DNA of 64,000 nucleotides, from positions 100,080,043-100,144,042 of the forward strand of contig NC_044981.1 of NCBI RefSeq assembly GCF_008728515.1. The letters run 5' to 3'. A program made the position numbers and the translations under genes. The notes beneath the pieces were generated by a model. The model had not been told where the DNA came from and searched no databases. It saw only the letters and a list, made by a program, of their open reading frames with translations. Source of the DNA: Papio anubis. Taxonomy: Eukaryota; Chordata; Mammalia; Primates; Cercopithecidae. Below, piece after piece: positions 23,375-37,941 of this stretch (within the stretch, counting starts at the first letter, position 1; each line of letters starts with the position of its first letter).

Positions 23375-24009
23375 AGGATTTCTTATTACAGGGATGTAGA
23401 TACCATGTGATTCAAAATCACGTCTCCTATAGTAAATACTCATAACATATAGCTGACCTTGTACCTTAAATAAGATAGATACAAGGCAACATGTGAGAAC
23501 TCTTGAGGGTTTCCGAGATTTTTCTGTGGGTCCATGAGGTTCTCCCTTTTCCAACTTATCTGTATGAGGTTGGATTTTCTTCATATATTTCAACCAAACA
23601 ACATATCAAAACAGATTATACACAAAAGCAGTTATAAGGGCCCATTTGTCTTCTATTAAGCTAGACATTAAAGAAATTTGCAAAACTGTAAAATAGTACC
23701 AGTCTTCCCATTATTTCTGTTTTGTTCTAGAAAATGCAATTTTAGTTTTTCAAATGTTCTCTATGTTAACATAATAATGGATTATTTTATGTGAATAAAA
23801 TATTTTACATTTCTGTTTTAATTTCAAGTACAGTAAATATAGATTGACATAACCCACATAAAAAAAAACTCTTTTGTTGCAAGGGGTCCTAAGACCGAAA
23901 AGTTTTAGAACTGCTAGTATAGGGTGTGTTTTAGTCCTCTTAGTAACAGTATTATAGAATCCTCTTCCTAGATGAAGACAGTCTAGTTAGTCTACATTGA
24001 CCACCCCCA
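23375..24009 (-). other. HACE1: HACE1 intron, no recognised feature
   Basis: AT-rich; nothing recognised. Confidence 0.45.
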
Positions 24010-24440
24010 AATACATTCTCTAGCTTCCTTTGCACTGTAGACTGGCTGCTTTGCCTGCTGGTTCTCTTGCCATCTGGCTTTGGATTGGGTTTGGAGCCCG
24101 GGAAACACAGGCAGTTAGTTTGGAGGTGAGGGTACTCTCTGCTCCCCCACTGTTGCAGCACCTCTTTGCAGTAGCTATGGCTCCTCAAGTATGGCTACCA
24201 CCAGGTGGGCCCTCCTTGGTAGTTCAGGCTCCCACGGGGCTCTTCACCGTAATTCCTCTACCTGTCTCTTCAGTCCTAGGGATGATAAAGGCTTTCCCTG
24301 TTTCCAGTCTGTGGATGTCTCACTAGACCTTGTTTATTCTTAACACTGCCCATACCTCTGTAATAGTCCCTTTGTTAAAGTTTCAATATTTGAACCATCT
24401 GGAGAAATTCTGTTCCCTGGCAGGACTCTGATACAGGTTT
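24010..24440. repeat. probable old interspersed repeat, family unknown
   Basis: A GC-richer island in AT-rich intron. The end ('cctctgtaatagtccctttg' followed by 'ctggcaggactctgatacag') resembles the 3' end of a common mammalian repeat I cannot name with confidence. A 98-codon + frame at 24030-24326 lies wholly inside and looks fortuitous. Confidence 0.4.
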
Positions 24441-25264
24441 GCTAAAAGGGAGTGGGATAGGCTTTACGCATGTCTTACAGTTCATGAGTTTAATCCTTTT
24501 CCCTTCTAGGCTGAAGATAAGCTTTTAATAATATTAAGTATGCTTTCATTATTCATAATTATGAATAAAAATGACTAATACTACATTCTCTCAAGAAATT
24601 TGAAGCACTTCATGAATATCACATTGTTACAATTTTTTTTTTGAAGACGACAACGAAAGGATCTTTATTATTCCACCTAAGAACTGGGCCAAAAAAGTTA
24701 CTAAATTGACCAAAACCAAATAGATGAAATGAGAATTCCAGAATAAAAAGTACATATAATAAACATTTTAAGTCCCAATCAATCTTTTTAATACAACAAA
24801 ATAACTGAATTCATCTGTTGGAACTGTAAGTTATATAACTCATACTAATAGTTAGAAACTGAATCATGCAAGTATTCATAGCCATCAGCTTACCCAGCAT
24901 CACATGACTCAATGTTTTTATATTCTGGTTCTTTCATGGATAAATTCACAAGCAGCAAAGTATGGAAGAACAGCCCATACTCATCTCTTGACTTACGACT
25001 GCCTTCTATCTACAATGGATGACTATACCTCCAGTTCAGTACATTGGAGCTATTCGATACCTTCTCCTCACTAAAACTCTAGAATTTAACCTGAATCTTT
25101 TAACTCAGATGCACATCTAGCTTAGACGTTTGCACCAAATTTTTTTACAAGTTTCCGTTCTCAGTGTAGCATAGCGCTCCCCTATGAAAGACACAAAGTC
25201 ACACAAAAGGTTCTGAAGCCAAGTCCCTCTGATTACTCATGCCACCAAGAAGCAGACTGGCAAC
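24441..25264 (-). other. HACE1: HACE1 intron, no recognised feature
   Basis: AT-rich; nothing recognised. Confidence 0.4.
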
Positions 25265-25480
25265 ACTGATGAGATCTGAGGTCAGGGAACATGGGTTCAT
25301 AGCCTACCACTAACACATGCTCTATGACCATGAACAAGTTCCGTATCTTCTTTGGCCTAGTTTTCTCATATGTAAAATGGGGGCAATCGTACTCACCTCA
25401 AGAGATTTTTTGTGGGTTTTTAAAATTAATACATATAAAATACTTGGCAAATACTAAACGCTTAATAATAATTATTACCA
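25265..25480 (+). mobile_element. MIR SINE
   Basis: Order of MIR blocks: 'gaacatgggttcatagccta', 'ctctatgaccatgaacaag', 'tctcatatgtaaaatggggg', 'actaaacgcttaataataat'. Confidence 0.8.
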
Positions 25481-25589
25481 CTGCATAAATCAAGACCATG
25501 CCTACAATGTTGCTCTTCCCAAATGTGAATCAGCTCAACTTAGTAAAGTCAGAGTCCAAGACAAACTAGGAATCCTGATCTAAATTTTA

Positions 25590-26715
25590 ATGTAAGAGCC
25601 ACAATTAAAAACTTACCAGTAACAGACCTAAATGTGAAAGATAAAGGAATAAAGCTTTTAAAAGAAAACACAGAAAAATATCTTCACAGCCTTGGGGAAA
25701 GAAACAGTTTCTTAAACAAGACACAAAAAGTTTCTTCCATTAAAAAAAAAAAAAAACTGATAAACTGAATTATGTTAAACCCCAAAATTTTTATTCACTG
25801 AAAAGACCTGAGTAGAAAATACTCATAATACATATATCTGACAAAAGACTCTTATGAAAGAATACATAAAGAGTCCTACAAGTCAGTAAAAAGAAAAAAT
25901 AAAACAGAAAACACAATAGAAAAATGGACAAATTACTTAAATAGACACTTTGAAAACAGAGTACACAAATGGCTGTAATCATAAAAGGTGTGTAACTTCA
26001 TTAGCTATCACGTAAACACAAATTAAAATCTCAAGGAAAGACCACTACTGAATTACCAGTAAGGAAATGAAAAAGATGGAAAATTATCAAATGCTAGTGA
26101 GAATGCAGAACACCCAGAACTCTCACACCTACTAATGGGAGTGTAAATTGATGCATCACTTGGGAAACTATCTGCTCACATCTACTGAAATGGGATACAT
26201 GCACAGCCTGTGTCCCAGCAATTCCACTCCAATGCATATAACCTACAGAATGCATACTTAGGTTTTCCTAAAGGCATGTTTGTAGCAGCAGTACTTGAAA
26301 GAGCCTGAAACTGAAAAGTACCCACTAAATGTTCAAGAATAGAAAAGACTAAAGGAAACTGAAATGCTATTCAGCAATAAAAATGAACAAATTACCAACT
26401 GCATGCAACAATATGTATGATTCCCACACACAAAAAGTTGAGCTAAGAAAGCCAGATAAATTCTATCTACATAGTTCTAAAATAGGCAAATCTCATCTAT
26501 GATTTCAGAAGTCAAGAGAATGGTTACTGTTAAAGTGGGAGAATGACCGGAGGGGGATGACAGAGTGACATATGGGGTGCTAGGATTTCTGTTTCTTCAT
26601 CTGGGTGTTAGTTTCATGGGTATGTTCAGTTTGTTAAAACTTATCAAGCTATACATTTATGAGGTGTGTCCTTTTCTGCATGTATATTATAATTCAAAGT
26701 TTTATAAACTTACTG
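25590..26715 (+). mobile_element. old L1 (L1M-type) 3' end
   Basis: ORF2-end remnants ('tcccagcaattccactccaa', 'ctgaaatgctattcagcaat') are followed by a 3' UTR with 'aagctatacatttatgaggt'. No intact frame remains. Confidence 0.7.
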
Positions 26716-28115
<1,400 letters not shown>

Positions 28116-28329
28116 CTATTGAAAAAGAAGTTTTCATAACGACTTTTAAAAAATATTTTACATACTTAATGTTAATACATTTCTTATTTAAGAGGTAAAG
28201 ATTTAAAATAAAACTGACACCAACACTCATACATCTCAGCAAATCAGCAAGCCACCATTCACTAAGCTGTTCAGGCAAAAATTCTAGGGAATCAATCATC
28301 CATGACTTCTCTCACACCCTATTTCAGCT

Positions 28330-28940
28330 GATACTATCAGATTTACCTTTAAAAAACTATTTTCAATCTGACCTTGTCTCACTACCTTCATTTCAGTACC
28401 CTGGTCCAAGCTATCATTACTTCTCATCTGAATTACTGCAACATCTGGTGTCCCTGTTTCCATTTTTGCCCCTGTACTGATGCTTCTCCACATCTCAGCC
28501 AGAGTGATTTTAAAAAATATATATGTATATATACACACAGATATGTATGTGTGTGTGTGTATGTATATGTAAATAACTCAGATCAGGCAACTCTCTTGCT
28601 TAAAACCCTATAATGACTTCTCGTGACATCTGGAGTAACATCCAAATTCCTTTCCTAGTCTCTAAGGCCCCAAATGATCTGGCCTCAGCTTTGCTCTCTG
28701 ATCTCACTTCTTTCATTCTCCCCCTAGTTCATTCATTCACTTATTCTAGTTTCACCAGCCTTCTGGCTATTTCCAAAACACAAACTTGTCCGGGCCCCAG
28801 TGTGTTTATACTTCTAGGTCATTCTCATTGAAATGTCTCATTAGAATGTAATCTCTCTGCACACAGGGGCTTTGTTTTACCCGGATATATACCAACTCCT
28901 AAAAAGTGGCTGCCACTTTGAAAGTATTCAAAAAGTATGT
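28330..28940 (+). mobile_element. L2-like LINE fragment
   Basis: The plus frames read AIITSHLNYCNIW and, after a (TA/TG)n interruption, a LLKTL-like stretch. These match the order of motifs at the C-terminus of CR1/L2 reverse transcriptases. The frame is broken by the microsatellite, and strand and family are assigned from these motifs only. Confidence 0.55.
28517..28570. repeat. compound TA/TG microsatellite
   Basis: TA-rich then (TG)n repeats interrupting the L2-like fragment. Confidence 0.85.
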
Positions 28941-29123
28941 CATGAATGAATGCACACCATCATCAAATTCACTTAACACATACTTAGAACTTGATAAAAT
29001 GGCTCTTTGTAGCATAGCCAATTTAATTCTGAGTTAAGGTAAGCTATGTATTCACTCATTTTATTTTAATATACATCATAACCATAGAAAATATTGTTAC
29101 TTAAAATTTAACTGGTAATGAGC

Positions 29124-29285
29124 AGAGGGCATGGTGGCACATGCCTGTATTCCCAGTTACTAGGGGAGGCTGAGGTGGAAACATTGCTTGAGTCCAGGAG
29201 TTCAAGTATGCAGTGAACTATGACCGTGCCACCACACTCCAACCCAGGCAACAGGGCAAGATCCTGTCTCTTAAAGAAAAAAAAT
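29124..29285 (+). mobile_element. free Alu monomer (right-arm-like)
   Basis: A single arm from 'gagggcatggtggcacatgc' to 'gatcctgtctcttaaagaa'. 'ttaactggtaat' is duplicated on both sides, showing independent insertion. Confidence 0.85.
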
Positions 29286-29289
29286 TTAA

Positions 29290-30830
29290 GAAGTTAACTG
29301 GTAATTTAAAAACTGTATTTTGGCTTAGAACAAAATGAATTATATACAGAGAGAAAGAGTATGTGTGTGTATACATATACAAACTATGAGATGTTATCAT
29401 TTACACAGTTTTTAAATCCGTATAAGTGAAACTTTGTGAGTTAAAAACAATATGCTGTAGCAGGTATATAGCTCCCACCTACCAGGAATTAAGACCCTAA
29501 CAGGGAAGAAAGTCTGTTTTAGCCCTCTTCCTTTATTCTTTTTTTGGCACTCATCTGACGCTCTGTTCAGAAACAAACAAACAAACAAAAAACCCAATCA
29601 AACAAAAAATGGGGAAAAAAGACCAAAAAAAAAGGCACTGAGCCAGCAAGTTCTGTATGACTGCTAGCTATGAACTCTTCACAGCCCTCAGAGCTACAAA
29701 AGTGTCACAGTAGACTCCTCACAGCTCTCCCGAAACCCTGTGTGGCTCCTTGTACAATTTAACACAAGGAAAGCTACCATCTCTGCTATTCAATCTAGTC
29801 TCACCCCAAATCCCACCTCCCACCAACCAAAGGTGCAAGTTTTTCTCTATTACATAGGAATTAATCAGCTACAAGTCACATACAGGCAGTTATTATAGAG
29901 AGGGAGACAGAAATGTGTACCCAACAGTCAAACAGAAACATACACTAAATTTCTAGAGTCCAACCCGAGAAATAACATATATAAAATATTTTATAGTGAT
30001 TATAGCAGTGATATCTGCATTAGCACATGATTATATTTTAGTTTATGTCTACTCTCACTAACATTGTTCACTGGATGTACTAAAAGTTTTCTGCCCCATT
30101 CATATAATTAATTATGCATCTGTGTTTTTTAAGATGCCAGGAAAGACCCTACTCTTCCCTAAAAAGACTTTTTCCCAAGAGGTTCTGGCTTTACAATCTT
30201 AAAGTGCGACTCAATAATCTCTGTGGAAGACCTTAACAAGTCATGAAGCATACAAATAAAAGATTTATGAATTGCTCATGTGAACGTTACCTATTTTAAT
30301 TGCATTCCATATCTATCAGAATAATATATATTCTTTTTTTTACCAATTAATTCCTATTATTTCCTTCTACAGTCTATTTTTAAATTAATTTTTACAAATA
30401 TACTTTCATCACACTTTTCCTTCCATTTCTTTTAGTATTTGTTATTTTCCACATGTATCTCAGTAACCCACTTCATAGCTATTGATATCAATTTGTGAAA
30501 ATCAGTTCCTTCACATCCCAGTCTTCATGCTAATTAAGTAATTTAAATGTGAATGGCAGTTGCACTAAATTATTTTTCAATAAAATAATGAAATCCTAGC
30601 TATCATAAACCCTTAATTTTTCAGTAATATAAGAGTTTTTCAAATAGTTGAAAGATAGCTGTGTTTAATGGAAAAATCTAAGTCAAATTGCTTCTAAAAT
30701 GTTTCCCTGCCTCGCTAAACAGTACATCTTCAAACAGAATAAAACAAATTAATATTATCTTGACAATACGAATATTACTATAAACACCCACTACTGTTAC
30801 CCATTAACATTTCAAGTGTTCATGTCGTAT
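29290..30830 (-). other. HACE1: HACE1 26-kb intron, no recognised feature
   Basis: AT-rich with a CAAA-rich patch at 29568-29610. No repeat assigned. Confidence 0.4.
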
Positions 30831-31439
30831 AGAAATACACTGGCTAAGGGTTCTAAGGGCAGAGCTTTGGCATCTCACTGGGACCGAGCTCCGGGGGCGA
30901 GGGGTGACTGCCATGTCTGGGGTTCAGTCAACTCAGCTGCTCCAGTCTGCCGGCTTTGGAGAATACAGGCGGTACAGAAAAGGTAGTGTCCCCTTTAATG
31001 CAGCACATACGCTCTACCAAAAAGCAGCCAGACTGCTTCTTTTGGCAAGTCCCTGATCCCATTCCTTGTGACTTGTCCCAACAGGGGTCTCCAGCTACCT
31101 CTTATAGGTGCATGCAGGCCAACAACAGGTAAGTACCTACCCCCTGGGACAGAGCTTCCAGAGGAAGGACCTGCCTGCCATCTTTGCTGCTTCATGGCCT
31201 TCTCTGCTGATACCTCCAGGTATGGGAGAAACCAAGGCAACTGGGGTCTGGAGAGGACCCCCGGCAAACCACAGCAGCCCGACATACAGTAAAGTGGCCA
31301 GACTACTAAAAGAAAAACAAATGAACAGAAAACAACATCATCAACAAAAAGACTCCACAAAAACCTCAGTTAAAGGTCAGCAACCTCAAAGAACAAAGGT
31401 AGATTAAGGCCAAAAAGATTAGAAAGAATCAACACAAAA

Positions 31440-32490
31440 ATGCTGAAAACTCAAAAAGCCAGAGTGCCTCTTCTCCTCCAAACGACCGCAACGCCTCTCC
31501 AGCAAAAGCACAGAACTGGTCTGAGGCTGAGATGGCTGAATTGACAGAAATAGGCTTCAGAAGGTGGGTAATAATAAACTACACTGAGCTAAAGGAGCAT
31601 GCTTTAACCCAATGCAAAGAAGCTAAGAATCATGATAAAACAATACGGGAGCTGGTAGCCACAACAGTCAGTTTAGAGAGGAACGTAACAGACCTGATGG
31701 AGCTGAAAAACACAACTTGAGAACTTCACAACAAAATTACAAGTATCAACAGCAGAACAGACCAAGCGGAGGAAAGAACCTCAGAGCTTGAAGACTATCT
31801 TTCCAAAATAAGACAGGCAGACAACAATAGAGAAAAAGGAACAAAAAGGAATGAATAAAACCTCCAAGAAATATGGGATTATGTAAAGACACCAAACCTA
31901 CAACTGATTGGGGTATCTGAAAGAGATAAGGAGAATGGAACCCAGTTGGAAAACATACTTCAGAATATCATATAGGAGAACTTCCCCAGGTTATCAGGAC
32001 AGGCCAATATTCAAATTCAGGAAATGCAGAGAACCCCAGTAAGATACTCCACAAAAAGATCAACCTCAAGACATATAATCAGATGTGTCTTCCCATCAGA
32101 TTCCCCAAGGCCACCAGATCCCCAAGGTCCAAATGAAAGAAAAGCTGTTAAGGGCAGCCAGAGACAAAGGCCAGGTCACCTACAAAGGGAAATCCATCAG
32201 ACTAACAGCAAACCTCTCAGCAAAAACCCTGCAAGCCAGAAGAGACTGGTGGCCAATATTCAACATTCTTAAAGAAAAGAATTTCCAACTGAGAATTTCA
32301 TATCTGACCAAACTAAGCTTTATAAACAAAGGAGAAATCAGTTCCTTTTCAGACAAGTGAAAGGTGAGGGAATTTGTTACTACCAGTCCTGCCTTACAAG
32401 AGCTCCTGAAAAAAGAACTAAATATGGAAAGGAAAAATTGTTACCAGCCACTACAAAAACACACTGAAGTACACAGACCAGTGACACTAT
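31440..32490 (+). pseudogene. L1 ORF1 remnant
   Basis: A degraded ORF1 (RNA-binding chaperone of L1). Surviving pieces include a coiled-coil-type stretch at 31532-31720 (NHDKTIRELVATTVSLERNV) and C-terminal-domain sequence at 32085-32360 (EKLLRAARDKGQVTYKGKSI). Stops and frameshifts separate them. Confidence 0.8.
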
Positions 32491-32539
32491 GAAGCAATCA
32501 CATAAACCAAGCCAGCAAAATAACCAGCTAGCATCATCA

Positions 32540-35500
32540 AGACAGGATCAAATTCATACATAACAATACTAACGTTAAATGTAAATGGGTTAAATGCCCC
32601 AATTAAAAGACCAAGAATGGCAAGCTGGATGAAGAGCCAAGACCCATCAGTATGCTATCCTCAAGAGACACACACAAGCTCTAAACAAAGGGATGGAGGG
32701 AAATTTACCAAGCAAATGGAAAACAGAAAAAAGCAGGAGTTGCAACCCTAGATTCTGACAAAAGAGACTTTAAACCAACAAAGATTAAAAAAAAGACAAG
32801 GGCATTACATAATGGTAAAAGGTTCAATCAACAAGAAGAGCTATCATAAATATATACGCACCCAACACAGAAGCACCCAAATTCATAAAACAAGTGCTTA
32901 GAGAACTGCAAAGAGACTTAGACTCCCACACAATAATAGTGAGAGACTTTAACACCCCACTAACAATATTAGATCATCAAGACAGAAATTTAACAAATAT
33001 ATTCTGGACCTGAACTCAGCTCCATATCAACTGGACCTGATAGATATCTACAGAACTTCCCACCCAAATTCAACAGAATATACATTCTTCTCATCACCAC
33101 ATGACACTTATTCTGAAATCGATCACATAATCAGAAGTAAAACTTTCCTTGGCAAATGCAAAAGAAATGAAATCATAACAAACAGTCTCTCAGACCACAG
33201 CACAATCAAATTAGAACTCACGATTAAGAAATTCACTCAAAACCACACAACTACATAGAAATTGAACAACCTGCTCCTGAGTGACTCTTGGGTAAACAAC
33301 AAAATTATGGGAGAAACCAAGAAGTTATCTGAAACTAATGAGAACAAAGAGACAATGTGCCAGAATCTCTGGGATGCAGCTAAAGCAGTGTTAAGAGGGA
33401 AATTTATAGCACTAAATGCCCATATCAAAAAGCTAGAAAGATCTCAAGTTAACTACCTGACATCTCAACTAAAGAACTAGAGAGCCAAGAGCAAACAGAC
33501 CCCAATGCTGGCAGAAGACAATAACCAAGATCAGAGGTGAACTGAAGAAGACAGAGACACAAAACAACCCTTCAAAAAATTCAATGAATCCAGGAGCTGA
33601 TTTTTTGAAAACATTAATAAAATAAGATAGACCTCTAGCTAAACTAATGAAGAAAAGTGAAAAGAATGAGATAAACACAATTAGAAATTATAAGGTAGAT
33701 ATCACCACTGACCCCAAAGAAATATAAACTGGCCAGGCACGGTGGCTCACACCTGTAATCCCAGCACTTTGGGAGGCTAAGGCGGGTGGATCACAAGGTC
33801 AGGAGTTCTAGAACAGCCAGGCCAGCATGGTGAAACCTCTTCTTTACTAAAAGCACAAAAAAATTAGCCAGGCATGGTGGTGCATGCCTGTAGTCTCAGC
33901 TACTCGTGAGGCTGAGGCAGGAGAATTGTTTGAACCTGGCAGGCAGAGGTTGTCGTGAGCTGAGGTCACGCCACTGCACTCCAGACCGAACAACAGAGCA
34001 AGACTCCATCTCAAAATAAATAAATAAATAAACAACCAACCATCAGAGAATACTGTAAATACTTGTATGCACATAAACCAGAAAATCTAGAAGAAATGGA
34101 TAAACTCCTGGACACATACACCCTCCCAAGACTGAACCAAGAAGAAACTGAATCTCTGAATAGATCAAAAATAATGAGTTCTGAAATGAGGCAGTAATAA
34201 ATAGCCTACCAACTAAAAAAAAGCCCAGGACCAGCTGGATTCACAGCTGAATTCCACCAGATGTACAAAAAAGAGCTGGTACCATTTCTACTGAAATTAT
34301 TCCAAAAAACTGGGGAAAAAAAAAGGGACTCCTCCCTAACTCATTTTATGAGGCCAGCATCATCCTGATACCAAAACCTGGCAGAGACACAACAAAAAAA
34401 GAAAACTTCAGGCCAATATCCCTGATGAACATCAATGCAAAAAATCCTCAATAAAGTACTGGCAAATCAAATCCAGCAGCACATCAAAAAGATTATCCAC
34501 CATGATCAAGTCTGCTTCATCACCAGAATGCAAGGTTGGTTCAACATATGCAAATCAATAAATGTGATTCATCACATAAACAGAACTAAAGACAAAAACC
34601 ACATGATTATCTCAATACACACAGAAAAGGCCTTCAATAAAATTCAACATCCTTTCATGTTAGAAACTCTCAATAAACTAGACATTGAAAGAACATACTT
34701 CAAAATAGTAAGAGACATCTATGACAAACCCATAATCAACATCATACTGAATGGGTAAAAGCTGAAAGGAGTCTCCTTGAAAACCAGCACTAGACAAGGA
34801 TGCCCTCTCTCATCACTCCTATCCAACAAAGTATTAAAAATTCTGACCAGAGCAATCAAGCAAAAGAAAGAAATAAAGGTATTCAAATAGGAAGAGGGGA
34901 AGCTGAATTATCTTTATTTGCAGATGACATGATCCTATAGCTAGAAAACCTCATCATCTAGGCCAAAAAGCTTCTTAAGCGATAAGTAACTTCAGCAAAG
35001 TCTCAGGATATAAAATCAATGTGCAAAAATTGCTAGCATCCCTATACACCAACAACAGGCAAGCAGACAGCCAAATCATGAATGAACTCCCATTCACAAC
35101 TGCTACCAAAAGAATAAAATACCTAGGAATACAGCTTAATAAGGAAAATGAGGACCTCTTCAAGGAGAACTATAAACCACTACTCAAAAGAAATCACAGA
35201 GGACACAAACAAATGGAGAAACATTCCATGTTCATGGATAGGAAGAATCAAGATTGTGAAAATGGCCATACTGCCCAAAGTAATTTATAGATTCAATGCT
35301 ATTCCCATTAAATTACAATTGGCATTTTTCACAGAATTAGAAATTACTACATTAAAATTCATATGGAACCAAAAAAGAGCCCAAATAGCTAAGGCAATCC
35401 TAAGCAAAAAGAACAAAGTTGGAGGCATCGTGCTACCAGATTTCAAACTATACAAGGATACAGTCACATAGACCAAGGAACAGAATAGAGAACTCAGAAA

Positions 35501-36590
35501 TAAGATCACACACCTACAACCACCATGTGATCTTTGACAAACTCAACAAAAGCAATGAGAAAAGACTCCCTGTTTAACAAATGGTGCTGAGTGCTGGCTG
35601 AGTGCAGAAAATTGAAACCGAACCCCTTCCTTACACCATATCTCAAGATGGATTAAAGACTTAAATGTAAAACTCCAAACTATAAAAACCCTAGAAGTAA
35701 ATCTAGGCAATTCCATTCAGGACATAGGCACAGGCAAAGATTTCATGATGAATACACTAAAAGCAATTGCAACAAAAGCAAAAATTGACAAATGGCACCT
35801 ATTTAAACTAAAGAGCTTCTGTACAGCAAAAGTAACTATCAGAGTGAACAGACAACCTACAGAATGGCAGAACATTTTTGCAATCTATTCATCTGACAAA
35901 GGTCTAATATCAGAGTCTACAAGGAACTGAAATTTACAAGAAAAAAAACAACCCCATTAAAAAGTGAGCAGATGACATAAACAGACACTTCTCAAAAGAA
36001 GTGGCCATGTGGCCAACAAACATATGGAAAAAAGTTTAACATCATTGATCATGAGAAATACAAATCAAAACCACAATGATACCATCTCATGCCAGTCAGA
36101 ATGGCTACTATTAAAAAGTCAAAAAACAACAGATGCTGGCAAGGTTGCAGAGAAAAGGGAACCCTTTTACACTGTTGGTGAGAATGTAAATTAATCAGTT
36201 CAATCACTATGGAAGACAGTATGGGGATTCCTCAAAGACCTAGAGGCAGAAATAGCATTTGACCTAACAATCCCATTACTGGGTATATACGCAAATGAAT
36301 ACAAATCATTCTGCTGTGGAGATACATGTTCGTGTATGTTCACTCCAGCACTATTCACAATAGCAAAGACATAGAATCAACTTAAAAGCCCATCAGTGAT
36401 AGACTGATTGGATAAAGAAAATGTAGTACATATACACCATGGAATACTATGCAGTCATAAAAAGGAACCAGATCATGTCCTCTGCAGGGACACAGAACTG
36501 GAAGCCATTATCCCCAGCAAACTTAATGCAGGAACAGAAAACCAAATACCACATGCTCTCACTTACAGAAGTGGGAGCTTAATGATGAGA
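32540..36590 (+). pseudogene. L1 ORF2 remnant
   Basis: Endonuclease and reverse transcriptase remnants of L1 ORF2, split by an Alu at 33731-34036. The ATG expected before 'acaggatcaaattc' is mutated (aagacagg at 32540). A 107-codon fragment at 34435-34758 keeps RT-region sequence (QKILNKVLANQIQQHIKKII). Many stops; not functional. Confidence 0.8.
33731..34036 (+). mobile_element. Alu inside L1 ORF2
   Basis: It starts 'ggccaggcacggtgg' and ends in an (aaat)n tail. L1 sequence resumes at 'accatcagagaatact'. Confidence 0.93.
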
Positions 36591-37078
36591 ACACATGGAC
36601 ACATGGGAGGGAACAACACACAGTGGGGCCTGTCAGAGTGGGAGAATGGGGGTCAGCAGAACATCCAGAAGAATAGCTAATGGATGCTGGGCTTAATACC
36701 TAGGTGATGGGTTGATCTGTGCAGCACACCACCATGGAACACGTTTAACTAGGTGACAAACCTGCACATCCTGCACATGTACCCCCTGAACTTAAAATAG
36801 AAGTTGAAGAAAATAAAAAAAAAAAGAAATACATGAGCTACACTTCCACTGCTTATGAACGTACCCAAGCGACTTTAGGCCTTTGCATAACTATCCCAAG
36901 TATTGCATATATGCTTTTAAAAGGAAAGAGTGTGCACATGTAGATGACAATTAGTCCATAAAACACTGGCACAAAGAGTTGCATGACTAAACATTAAATA
37001 TAAACCAAGCCTATCATCTCACTTCATTCTAAGATAATTAAAAGTTTATATATTCTCAACATCAAAAAACATGATTAA

Positions 37079-37390
37079 TGTCAGCCCTCTGTATCCGTGG
37101 GTTCTGCATCTATGGATTCAACCAAATTCAAGACAGGAACATTCAGGGGAAAAAAATGGATGGTTACATTTGCACTGAACATGTACAGACCTTCTGCCTT
37201 GTCATTATTCCATAAACGATATATTATAACAACTATTTACACAGCATTTATATTGTATTAGGTATTAGAAGGATGTATGTAGATTACATGCAAATACCAC
37301 ACCACATTCTAAAAGGTACTTGAGCATCCGTGGATTTTGATAAACAGAATTCTGGAACCAAACTCCCAGGGATACCAAGGGTCCACTACA
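37079..37390. mobile_element. MER2/Tigger-type nonautonomous DNA transposon
   Basis: A 312-bp element whose ends are inverted repeats: 'gccctctgtatccgtgg' on the left, 'gggataccaagggtccac' on the right. The middle ('gtcattattccataaacgat', 'acatgcaaataccacaccac') is MER2-like from memory. Confidence 0.7.
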
Positions 37391-37642
37391 GTTGAAGTGA
37401 TGAATATGTTAATTAGCTTGATTTAATTAATCCACACTGTACTCCTAAGACACAAAATCACTTTTGCCCCATAAATACAACTATAATTTGTCCACTTACA
37501 ATTAAAAATAAACATTTTTAAAAGATAAAGAGCTGATAACAGTTGGCGGTAGGGTATCTTTCATCTCTAACAGATGGCATATCCTAGGAAAATCATATTT
37601 GCTCCCACCTGAGTTTTTGAAGGCATAAAATACTAGAATCAA

Positions 37643-37941
37643 GGCTGGATGTGGTGACTCATGCCTGTAATTGCAGCACTTTGGGAGGCCGAGGCAGGCA
37701 GATCACCTGAGGTCAGGAGTTTGAGACCAGCCTGGCCAACACGGTAAAACCCCGTGTCTACTAAAATACAAAAATTAGCTGGGTGTGGTGGCATGCGCCT
37801 ATAATTCCAGCTACTCAGGAGGCTGAGGCAGGAGAATCACTTGAACCCGGGAGGTGGAGGTTGCAGTGAGCTGAGATCGTGCCACTGCACTCCAGCCTGG
37901 GTGACAGAGCGAGACTCCATCTCCAAAAAACAAAAAAAAAT
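37643..37941 (+). mobile_element. Alu
   Basis: It starts 'ggctggatgtggtgac' and ends 'ctccatctccaaaaaacaaa'. Confidence 0.94.

Larger units (their letters stand above)
30846..36824 (+). mobile_element. near-full-length L1 (older primate L1)
   Basis: It contains in order a short 5' UTR, ORF1 and ORF2 remnants, a 3' UTR ending 'cacatgtaccccctgaactt', and a poly(A) tail. The direct repeats agaaatacactggct (30831-30845) and agaaatacatgagct (36825-36839) frame it as an imperfect 15-bp target-site duplication. An Alu interrupts it at 33731-34036. It lies antisense to HACE1 in the 26-kb intron. All frames are broken, so it is fossil. Confidence 0.9.

Noticed and set aside
24030..24326. 98-codon + frame in a GC-richer patch
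   Set aside because: It lies within a probable old interspersed repeat and shows no domain, signal or splice context.
28374..28613. 79-codon + frame with a YVCVCVYVYV run
   Set aside because: It is an L2-like fragment read through a microsatellite, not a gene.
36408..36680. 90-codon + frame
   Set aside because: It is the 3' end of fossil L1 ORF2 and its UTR.
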